Shown one piece after another: positions 1-6,717 of a stretch of DNA of 64,000 nucleotides. The stretch's first letter is position 1. Each line of letters opens with the position of its first letter. The translations under genes and the position numbers were made by a program. Origin of the DNA: Endozoicomonas sp. SCSIO W0465 (GTDB lineage Bacteria; Pseudomonadota; Gammaproteobacteria; Pseudomonadales; Endozoicomonadaceae); assembly GCF_023716865.1 (NCBI RefSeq), contig NZ_CP092417.1, positions 1,466,001 through 1,530,000 of the forward strand, given 5' to 3'. The notes below the pieces were generated by a model that was not told where the DNA came from, did no database searches, and worked only from the letters and a program-made list of their open reading frames with translations.

Positions 1-1
1 C

Positions 2-1021
2 CGAATGGTACAGATGCACGCCAACAACCGTGAAGAGCTGAAAGAGTGTGTTGCTGGTGACATCGTAGCGCTGATCGGCATGAAAGACGTCACCACCGGT
101 GACACTCTGTGTGCCATGGACAGCGTTATCACTCTGGAGCGCATGGAGTTCCCAGAGCCGGTAATCTCGGTTGCGGTTGAGCCAAAGACCAAGGCTGACC
201 AGGAAAAAATGGGTATCGCCCTGGGCAAACTGGCTCAGGAAGATCCCTCTTTCCGCGTACACACTGACGAAGAGAGTGGCCAGACCATTATCTCCGGTAT
301 GGGTGAGCTGCACCTGGATATCATCGTTGACCGTATGCGTCGCGAATTCAAGGTAGAAGCGAACATTGGTAAGCCACAGGTTGCCTACCGTGAGAAGCTG
401 AAAGGCTCTGTTGACGCAAACCACAAGTTTGCCAAGCAGTCTGGTGGTCGTGGTCAGTACGGTCACGTTGTTGTTGAGTTCTCTCCTGCTGCTGATGGCG
501 AAGAAGGTCTGGAATTCATCAATGAAATCGTGGGTGGTGCGATTCCGAAGGAATACATCCCGGCTATCCAGAAAGGTATCGAAGAACAGATGAAGAACGG
601 CGTTATCGCCGGCTACCCACTGCTGGGTCTGAAGGCTCGTCTGTACGATGGTTCCTTCCACGATGTTGACTCTAACGAAATGGCGTTTAAAATCGCTGCT
701 TCGCAGGCTCTGAAGAAATACGCGCCACAGGCCAAGCCTGTCCTGATGGAGCCTATGATGAAGGTCGAGGTGGTCACACCGGAAGACTACATGGGTGACG
801 TTATGGGCGACCTGAACCGTCGTCGCGGTATTGTTCAGGGCATGGAAGATACACCTTCTGGCAAGGTGATTAATGCTCAGGTGCCGCTGGGTGAAATGTT
901 CGGCTACGCTACCGATCTGCGTTCAGCAACTCAGGGGCGTGCTACATACTCCATGGAATTCCATGAGTATGCCGAAGCGCCCGCCAGCATTGCTGAAGCG
1001 GTCATCAAAAACCAGGGTTGA
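2..1021 (+). CDS. fusA: Elongation factor G, C-terminal part (5' end outside window)
   Basis: EF-G is the GTPase that drives translocation of tRNA and mRNA on the ribosome. The window enters the gene in frame 2, and about 339 of roughly 700 residues are present: the end of domain II, then domains III, IV and V. Recognisable landmarks are the domain III stretch SGMGELHLDIIVDRMRREF, the domain IV segment KQSGGRGQYGHV and the domain V stretch MGDVMGDLNRRRGIVQGME. The frame is open to the TGA at 1019-1021. The first ATG in view at position 5 is internal, not the start. tuf follows 156 bp downstream in the same direction, the usual str-operon order. The sequence looks intact and conserved. Confidence 0.98.
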   Translation, partial: RMVQMHANNREELKECVAGDIVALIGMKDVTTGDTLCAMDSVITLERMEFPEPVISVAVEPKTKADQEKMGIALGKLAQEDPSFRVHTDEESGQTIISGMGELHLDIIVDRMRREFKVEANIGKPQVAYREKLKGSVDANHKFAKQSGGRGQYGHVVVEFSPAADGEEGLEFINEIVGGAIPKEYIPAIQKGIEEQMKNGVIAGYPLLGLKARLYDGSFHDVDSNEMAFKIAASQALKKYAPQAKPVLMEPMMKVEVVTPEDYMGDVMGDLNRRRGIVQGMEDTPSGKVINAQVPLGEMFGYATDLRSATQGRATYSMEFHEYAEAPASIAEAVIKNQG

Positions 1022-1095
1022 TATTAAAAAGGGGCTCTAACGGTTATTGGCTCTCGGAAATAACAGGATTTTTTATGTTTTTTTTACATGAGAAA

Positions 1096-1124
1096 TTCTT
1101 TCCGGTGAAAATGGCTGTTAGAAT
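1096..1124 (+). promoter_or_regulatory. Possible tuf promoter in the fusA-tuf gap
   Basis: The 156-bp fusA-tuf spacer holds a good -10-like hexamer TAGAAT (1119-1124). The best -35 at 17-bp spacing is the weak TTCTTT (1096-1101). A T-rich run precedes it at 1070-1085. tuf could equally be transcribed by read-through from fusA. The assignment is tentative. Confidence 0.3.
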
Positions 1125-1177
1125 GCCCTGCTTGATATTGCTACCCTCGAACTATCTATAGCTAAAGGTTAAGAGAT

Positions 1178-2371
1178 ATGGCTAAGGAAAAATTTGAACG
1201 CTCGAAGCCGCACGTAAACGTCGGCACCATCGGTCACGTTGACCACGGTAAAACCACCCTGACTGCAGCACTGACTCGCGTATGTGCTGAGACCTGGGGC
1301 GGCACCATGCGTGCATTCGACCAGATCGACAACGCTCCAGAAGAGCGTGAGCGTGGTATCACCATCTCTACTGCACACGTAGAGTACGACTCTCCAAACC
1401 GTCACTACGCGCACGTAGACTGCCCGGGACACGCTGACTACGTTAAGAACATGATCACCGGTGCTGCCCAGATGGACGGCGCTATTCTGGTATGTTCTGC
1501 TGCTGATGGCCCCATGCCACAGACTCGTGAGCACATCCTGCTGTCTCGTCAGGTAGGTGTACCGTACATCGTGGTATTCCTGAACAAAGCCGACATGGTT
1601 GACGACGAAGAGCTGCTGGAACTGGTAGAGATGGAAGTTCGTGAACTTCTGGACACCTACGACTTCCCGGGTGACGACACGCCAATCATTATCGGTTCTG
1701 CCCTGATGGCTCTGAACGGCGAAGACACCAACGAAATGGGTACTTCTGCTGTACGTAAGCTGGTTGAAACTCTGGACGAGTACATCCCAGAGCCAGAGCG
1801 TGCCATCGATCAGCCATTCCTGATGCCTATCGAAGACGTATTCTCTATCGCTGGCCGTGGTACTGTAGTAACTGGCCGTGTTGAGCGTGGTATCATCAAC
1901 GTGGGTAACGAAGTAGAAATCATTGGTATCAAAGAGACTACCAAGACTACCGTTACTGGTGTTGAAATGTTCCGTAAGCTGCTGGACGAAGGTCGTGCAG
2001 GCGAGAACATCGGTGCCCTGCTGCGTGGTACCAAGCGTGAAGACGTTGAGCGTGGTCAGTGTCTGATCAAGCCAGGCACTGTTACTCCACACACCAAGTT
2101 CGAAGCTGAAGTGTACATCCTGTCCAAAGAAGAAGGCGGTCGTCACACTCCATTCTTCAAGGGCTACCGTCCACAGTTCTACTTCCGTACTACTGACGTA
2201 ACCGGTGCTGTAGAACTGAACGAAGGCGTTGAAATGGTTATGCCTGGTGACAACATCAACTTCGTTGCTACCCTGATCAACCCGGTAGCGATGGAAGAAG
2301 GTCTGCGCTTCGCGATCCGTGAAGGTGGCCGTACTGTTGGTGCGGGCGTTGTTGCCAAGATCTTCGAGTAA
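1178..2371 (+). CDS. tuf: Elongation factor Tu
   Basis: EF-Tu carries aminoacyl-tRNA to the ribosome as a GTP complex. The 397-residue length is normal. The G1 loop GHVDHGKT is at residues 19-26, DCPGH (G3) at 81-85 and NKAD (G4) at 136-139, and the effector region PEERERGITIS follows residue 54. The start gives the canonical MAKEKFERSKPHVNVGTIGH. A purine-rich AGGTTAAGAG precedes the ATG. The long open frame on the opposite strand is a by-product of the biased codon use. Downstream lies a strong hairpin terminator, and no rpsJ or other S10-operon gene follows within this window. Confidence 0.99.
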   Translation: MAKEKFERSKPHVNVGTIGHVDHGKTTLTAALTRVCAETWGGTMRAFDQIDNAPEERERGITISTAHVEYDSPNRHYAHVDCPGHADYVKNMITGAAQMDGAILVCSAADGPMPQTREHILLSRQVGVPYIVVFLNKADMVDDEELLELVEMEVRELLDTYDFPGDDTPIIIGSALMALNGEDTNEMGTSAVRKLVETLDEYIPEPERAIDQPFLMPIEDVFSIAGRGTVVTGRVERGIINVGNEVEIIGIKETTKTTVTGVEMFRKLLDEGRAGENIGALLRGTKREDVERGQCLIKPGTVTPHTKFEAEVYILSKEEGGRHTPFFKGYRPQFYFRTTDVTGAVELNEGVEMVMPGDNINFVATLINPVAMEEGLRFAIREGGRTVGAGVVAKIFE

Positions 2372-2394
2372 TAAATTTTCCAGCGAAAATTTAT
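2371..2394 (+). other. Perfect AT-rich palindrome overlapping the tuf stop codon
   Basis: ATAAATTTTC (2371-2380) and GAAAATTTAT (2385-2394) form a perfect 10-bp stem with a CAGC loop, beginning on the last base of the stop codon. It sits 15 bp upstream of the GC-rich terminator hairpin. It may be an mRNA 3'-end structure or part of a double terminator. Confidence 0.5.
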
Positions 2395-2408
2395 CATTGA
2401 CTCCCATA

Positions 2409-2434
2409 GAAACCCCGGCATAAGCCGGGGTTTC
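2409..2434. terminator. Rho-independent-type terminator hairpin after tuf
   Basis: An 11-bp perfect stem (2409-2419 with 2424-2434, core ACCCCGGC/GCCGGGGT) closes a 4-nt loop ATAA, 38 bp after the tuf stop. The right arm ends in TTTC; no longer U-tract follows. Because the stem is symmetrical and the next gene at 2476 converges on it, it could terminate transcription in both directions. Confidence 0.8.
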
Positions 2435-2475
2435 TCGATTCTAACCAGAGAAAAAACGATTGCTATTACTGAGAA

Positions 2476-3648
2476 TTACACAGGAAGCCAGCCAGCTGAT
2501 GCTGCTTCGTATTTCGCCTCGTTCACCGTAGCAATCGATTGTTTGGTAGCAACCTTACCATTCAGTTCCTGCAGCTCTGAGTATTGACAAGTGAGCAGTT
2601 CTTTCTGCTTTGCTGCCCTGTTAAGCCAGTCTTTGGTTTTACGGATGGCCTCCCTTAGTTCCTTAATGTCGCCCTCATAGCTATCTCTCAGGCATCTGCG
2701 CTGATAGTTATCAAACCATTTATCGTTATCAAGATCAGGAATGCCTGCCTCAACTTTGTAGGCATCAAGCTTGGCGCACCTTTCGTTCACAAGCTTCAGT
2801 TTTTCAGTTTCACCATATTTTTCATATAATTTTGTCATGTCATTAATCATTTTGGATTCTGCCGCATAAAGCTTGATTCGCGATTCGCGGAGCGTATCCT
2901 CCATTCTTTGGTATTTCTTTAAAAACTTCTCTTCTGGTGAAGCCGTTAGCTCAGTCAATTTCTCACAGGTATCCGCCGACGCTGCCACGGTTGCAGTAAT
3001 TAATCGGTCAACTAACGAGGCGAGTGCCAAACCAAGAAGAAATAGCCCAATGGCTATGGATATAGAAGCAAAAATAGCAAAGATAAATCCGATCGCTGCA
3101 TCTCCCGGAGTTGTGCAAAGAGTCAGTATACCAATGGTAATGCCAACGCCTATAGCAGTGGATGTTGCACAGGATAGTATGCTGAACAATGCCAGGGTTA
3201 CCGAAGAGGTTACGGTGAGAACCTTACTACGTATTGATTCCACCACGGAACTTCGATCAGTCTCTGGATTATTGATCCGAATCATGTCCTTAAAACTTAT
3301 ACAAAAGAGTTTAATCGCCAGGGCCAGCTTGCTCTTTTTGAATGGTAGACGACTAAACTCAGGATCCTTAATGGTAATATCCTCAGCGGTAAATGAAGAC
3401 TCCATCTTGTTAAATGCTATTTGTCCGGGTGGAGATGTCATTACTTGTCCGTGATTCTCTGACTCATCAAGCTCTGGAGGTGTCATCGGTAAGGACACTG
3501 TCCTGTGATAAACTGACAGCCCGGAGTTTATATGGCTGTGGGAATCAAAAGTTTTGTAGTCCCCCTGTTGGGCTTCTGCTGCTTGAAAGGACCCCATATT
3601 TACAGTTGGTATTGAAGGCATTGAATGTCGACTAATTCCATTATCCAT
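2476..3648 (-). CDS. Unrecognised membrane protein with central hydrophobic hairpin and C-terminal coiled coil
   Basis: I do not recognise this 390-residue protein. Roughly the first 110 residues are polar and low in hydrophobics (Ser, Pro, His, Gln rich). Residues about 142-210 hold two long hydrophobic segments separated by a short TPGDA turn, rich in Ala, Ile, Gly and Ser. Residues about 235-375 are strongly charged and heptad-like, probably a coiled coil. A good ribosome-binding site AGGGAGAG lies just before the ATG at 3648, which supports the start. There is no signal peptide. The disordered head, helical hairpin and coiled-coil tail resemble the layout of membrane-inserted effectors or inclusion-membrane proteins, but that is only layout. 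It converges on tuf and shares nothing visible with the repeat-protein family. Confidence 0.8.
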   Translation of the reverse strand: MDNGISRHSMPSIPTVNMGSFQAAEAQQGDYKTFDSHSHINSGLSVYHRTVSLPMTPPELDESENHGQVMTSPPGQIAFNKMESSFTAEDITIKDPEFSRLPFKKSKLALAIKLFCISFKDMIRINNPETDRSSVVESIRSKVLTVTSSVTLALFSILSCATSTAIGVGITIGILTLCTTPGDAAIGFIFAIFASISIAIGLFLLGLALASLVDRLITATVAASADTCEKLTELTASPEEKFLKKYQRMEDTLRESRIKLYAAESKMINDMTKLYEKYGETEKLKLVNERCAKLDAYKVEAGIPDLDNDKWFDNYQRRCLRDSYEGDIKELREAIRKTKDWLNRAAKQKELLTCQYSELQELNGKVATKQSIATVNEAKYEAASAGWLPV

Positions 3649-3852
3649 AGGTCTCTCCCTGAGTTAATTGCCTGGATTCAGATTGAATGTGCAAGTTTTG
3701 ATTCGAAACTGATGAATCCGGTTCATTGGTTTTTGAGGACGTATAAGCGTATTTAACTATTTGTTTTTTCTTCAAACACTAACAGGCAGGTCAGAAATAC
3801 TCACTTTGTATCGTGCCCACGCTTTTAGGCCCTGTGGGTCCCGCGTGGGAAT

Positions 3853-3940
3853 GTATACGGATCTGGCAGCATGAGAAAGAGCCGCTACCTGGTAGGGTTT
3901 TCGGGGGCTCCATGCGAGTATGGTATTTGTGGCGGGATCG
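3853..3940 (+). repeat. 88-bp inverted repeat, left copy
   Basis: Reads in reverse complement almost the same as 6440-6526, with scattered mismatches. Shared landmarks are GAGAAAGAGCC, TTTTCGGGGGCTCCATG and AGTATGGTATTTGTGGC. The two copies bracket the IS1634 relic and the group II intron fragment. It lies in the 422-bp gap between 3649 and 4070, which otherwise contains REP-like palindromes and no supported gene. Confidence 0.75.
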
Positions 3941-3948
3941 GTATGCAT

Positions 3949-3967
3949 TCCCACGCAGAGCGTGGGA
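3949..3967. repeat. REP-like palindrome (GTATGCATTCCCACGC type)
   Basis: TCCCACGC-AGA-GCGTGGGA is a perfect 8-bp stem with a 3-nt loop, preceded by GGTATGCAT and followed by ACGAG. A looser inverted pair CCCACGC/GCGTGGG lies at 3816-3849, and a half copy is at 4012-4026. The same element recurs at 6532 and 6639. Confidence 0.7.
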
Positions 3968-4070
3968 ACGAGATGTCCGGAGTGTCCGGAGGGTTTTGCG
4001 ACAACGCTCTCCAGCGTGGAAATGCATATAAGTAATAAGATTTCCCTCAATCCGTCATTCAGCACCCGTA

Positions 4071-5775
4071 TCAGGAATAAATTTCCTGATACGGTCGCCC
4101 AAGAATTGAAATAATAGTCAACTGCCTTTCTTGTAATCCAACCACATGCTTTTCATGTCCATCGACCAATAGCACGTTGATACCCTGAAAGCAGAAAAAC
4201 ACCCAACGCGCTGTCGGGTTTTGGCAGGGTTTCCGCTTCATGTCCGGGAAAAACCGACTCTGTCGTTTTAGCTCATGCCTAATTCGATGCTGAATCGCCG
4301 CATACACTAACAGACACAGCGTCATCACCATCAGCAAGGCTTCTATTCGTTCCGGTTTCTTTAAAAACAGCGAAAAAACCAGAAACTCCGGGCTCTTCAA
4401 AAACCGAAAGCCACGCTCTACTGACTGTTGTGATTTGTAAGTACTTAGCACTTCTGCTGTACTCAGCCGACTGTCGTCCAGATCATTCGTCGCCAGCACA
4501 AAGCAACCCAGAGAACACTCTGCATCTTTGCGACAGTCAACGGATACCCAAGGATATCCGCTCACATAATATTCAATACTGTCCGGTTTAGAGCCTTTCT
4601 CCGGACGACCTACCTTGGTATAGCAGGGTTTCTCAGTAATGACAGGTTCCGCCTGACAATAAATAGTTTTTGACTGCCATTCATCGAACGCACGCAATGC
4701 GTCGGTTTCACACTTGAAGGCTTTTTTGGCCAGTTTACTGGTCAGCGCTTCTGCTTCTTTCTCAGATTTAGCATTTTTTTCAGCAGTGTTTTTTGTTCGC
4801 TCTTTCGAGCCTGCTCGCTGCGGACCAGAATCCAGCGCTGGGAGACACCCGCATGATCTGACAGCATTTCATGACTCTCATAGCCCTCAGCACCCTCCAC
4901 TGGTGTCATTTCACAAGAAGCGACACTGTCAATCAGTTCTCTGGCTTCTTTGATTTTTGACGGAACCCGGGTGATAAATTGCTGGCCCTGCTGATGACTT
5001 TTTTAAAGTTTTTATTGTCGTTTACGTTGCCACTGGACGCTTTCATAAAAACGGGAGGCTCTTGTAGGATTTCAGACTGCTACTGGGTTGAACATTGCTG
5101 AAGCCCTTTATCTACAAAGGTTGTCAGCATATTGTCCGGTAATGTTGCTCAATCCTTGTTTTTCGTGACCTACAGTCAGTTTTCACTGTAGAGCAGTTCG
5201 TAATCAAAATAGAGCCAAACGGGAATACCGGCCTGATTTTCCGTCATCATCAGCAGTATTGCCTGGTTGAGCTCGGGTCGATGATCCCTGCTGTATCCAC
5301 GACAGAGTTTGATACAGTGCATATCTTCTTCGTCGACGTCAGATTCGCTGTTATAAACGCCGTCCACATGCAAGCTTGTTGAGTCAAGGTTCAGAGCCTT
5401 GCACGGCAGTTTTAAGACATTCACTGCCTTGACAGCCAGCGATAAATAGACCTCACTTACATCCAGTTCAAAAAGCTGATCCAGGGCTCTGCCGAGTACA
5501 CTGTCGTTAATGTGTTCGGGTTTAATACCGGGCCTGATGAGTTTATCCAGCGGTTTATCAGCATGAAACTCCGGGAACATATGAAGCGTGCGGGCAGTGA
5601 ACCCAAGGCCGTTAAGCAGCATTGATACTACGGTTTCGCCAAAGGAAATATTCCGGTGTTCAGATTGGTTAGGAACCAGGGAATCCAGATGATTAGAGAT
5701 ACCGAGTTCTTTGCACATACCGGCAACCAAACCCATATGATCGATACGTTGAATGTGGAACTGATGAGGATGCAT
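4071..5775 (-). pseudogene. IS1634-family transposase, broken by two frameshifts and a MITE
   Basis: Read from 5775 downwards, the first ~195 codons match the N-terminal DUF4277 region and first part of the DDE domain of IS1634-type transposases, including the NLDSTSLHVDG stretch with the likely first catalytic Asp. At IPV the frame is interrupted by a 160-bp insertion (5057-5216). Removing it and one 8-bp duplication restores IPVFMKASSGNVNDNKNF. One frameshift lies near 4995-5005, between KKV and QQGQQFITRVPS. A second lies in an A-run near 4775, before AKSEKEAEALTSKLAKKAF. The rest reads through VLSTYKSQQSVERGFRFLK, with the likely catalytic Glu, to the TGA at 4071. A 12-bp hairpin (4066-4077 with 4083-4094) overlaps the end. 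The gene is dead. Confidence 0.9.
5057..5216. mobile_element. 160-bp MITE, copy 1, inserted in the IS1634 transposase gene
   Basis: The element begins GGCTCTTGTAGG and ends AATAGAGCC. It is flanked by an 8-bp direct repeat AAACGGGA (5049-5056 and 5217-5224). The two 25-bp ends match at about 18 positions when one is reverse-complemented, sharing GGCTCT and CTGCT. It contains a CTACAGT/ACTGTAG hairpin near 5170-5191 and no gene. A second copy of exactly the same length lies at 63149-63308 and differs by about one base. Size, duplication and absence of a gene fit a non-autonomous element moved by another transposase. Confidence 0.9.
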
Positions 5776-5848
5776 TGGACATGTTCATTCTGAGAATTTT
5801 TTACATTTTAGCCGGTGTAGGGAAATTCTCAGATTGAGTGTTGAATGA

Positions 5849-6400
5849 CGGTTAGAGAAGTTTGGTCTGGAGTTGCATAGAGAGAAAGCGCAGATAATTC
5901 CTGCAGGATGGATTGCAGCTCAGAGGGCCAATCAATCAGGTAAGCGTCTTTCGACGTTTAACTTCCTGGGGTTCACCTGTTACTGGGGTAAGATGCGAAA
6001 AGGTGGTTGGCGACTGAAGTTCACCAGCCGTAAAGATCGTTTTGCATCGAAGCTCAAAGGGTTAAGGGAGTTCCTCTGGAAGCGCCTGAGTTCTGACCGG
6101 GTGCGAACGCTGAAGAGAGCGATTCGGGGGATCAAGGGATGGATCAACTATCATGGGATCACAGACAATCAAGGACGGGTCAGGCAGTTCATTCTGCAAG
6201 GCAAACGAACGATCCACAGATGGCTTAATCGTCAGGGAGGAAAAGGATACTTGAGCTGGGGAAAGCTGAAGAAAATTCTTAAAGTGTTGGCGTATCCAGA
6301 GAGTTGGAAAACGGTGTCAATGTTCCGGTCTCACCGAACATGTGTGGGGACACGGGTCTCTCGGGAGCCGGATGCGGTAATTCCGCAAGTCCGGTTCTGA
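5849..6400 (+). pseudogene. Group II intron reverse transcriptase/maturase, C-terminal fragment
   Basis: Homology starts abruptly in frame at 5849 (RLEKFGLELHREK), directly after an in-frame TGA. It covers the end of the reverse transcriptase thumb and the maturase domain X: FNFLGFTCYWGKMRKGGW, then KLKGLREFLWKR and GIKGWINYHGI. The catalytic YxDD palm is missing, so the enzyme cannot be active. The frame runs into intron domain V and stops at 6398-6400, as is usual when these ORFs end near the RNA 3' domains. The ORF-internal TTG at 5873 is not a genuine start. Confidence 0.9.
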
Positions 6401-6436
6401 GGAGGGGCTTGCCCGGGTGACCGGGCAGGTCTACTC
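6365..6436 (+). ncRNA. Group II intron domains V and VI, 3' end of intron
   Basis: GAGCCGGATGCGG-TAAT-TCCGC...CCGGTTC (6365-6397) folds as the conserved 34-nt domain V hairpin with a tetraloop and an internal bulge. A GC-rich hairpin (GCCCGGG-TGA-CCGGGC, 6411-6426) follows as domain VI, and the sequence ends in CTACTCAC near 6436, the probable 3' splice border. The intron core 5' of the maturase fragment is absent, so it cannot splice in cis. Confidence 0.8.
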
Positions 6437-6439
6437 ACC

Positions 6440-6526
6440 CCGATCCAGCCACAAATACCATACTCTCATGGAGCCCCCGAAAACCCTCTCAGGCAGTGGC
6501 TCTTTCTCATGTTGCCAGATCCGGTA
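6440..6526 (-). repeat. 88-bp inverted repeat, right copy
   Basis: Reverse complement of 3853-3940 with scattered mismatches. It starts right at the group II intron border. The stretch 6440-6717 has no supported gene; besides this repeat it holds two REP-like palindromes. Confidence 0.75.
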
Positions 6527-6531
6527 TGCAT

Positions 6532-6550
6532 TCCCACGCGGAGCGTGAGA
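6532..6550. repeat. REP-like palindrome
   Basis: TCCCACGC-GGA-GCGTGAGA, preceded by CCGGTATGCAT and followed by ACGAGG. Same element as 3949-3967, with one mismatch in the stem. Confidence 0.65.
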
Positions 6551-6638
6551 ACGAGGGTTTTGCGACAACCTCTCCCCCTTGGGAATGCATGTCGGGCATA
6601 AATAGATTGTTTTGTATCTGGCAGGCTCCGGTATACAT

Positions 6639-6658
6639 TTCCACGCAGAGCATGGGAA
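6639..6658. repeat. REP-like palindrome, decayed copy
   Basis: TTCCACGCAGAGCATGGGAA preceded by CCGGTATACAT and followed by CGAGGG. The stem has mismatches relative to 3949-3967. Confidence 0.55.
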
Positions 6659-6717
6659 CGAGGGATCTGGCTGTATGGGTATTAGCACTTTTCTGCACTA
6701 GACAGTTTTTCAAATCA

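Noticed and set aside
1169..2407. 412-codon open frame antisense to tuf
   Set aside because: Shadow of EF-Tu: the conserved sense protein and its biased codons leave the opposite frame free of stops. No ribosome-binding site or recognisable domain.
3772..4114. Small ORFs on both strands between 3772 and 4114
   Set aside because: They lie in REP-like palindromes and the 88-bp inverted repeat; the same peptides reappear from the copies at 6431-6741. Not genes.
4714..4953. 79-codon plus-strand ORF
   Set aside because: Antisense to the middle part of the broken IS1634 transposase, which accounts for the sequence on the minus strand.
5176..5216. C-terminal residues YFDYELLYSEN of the IS1634 N-terminal fragment
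   Set aside because: Encoded by the inserted MITE, and the same peptide appears at the other MITE copy near 63268. Not part of the transposase.
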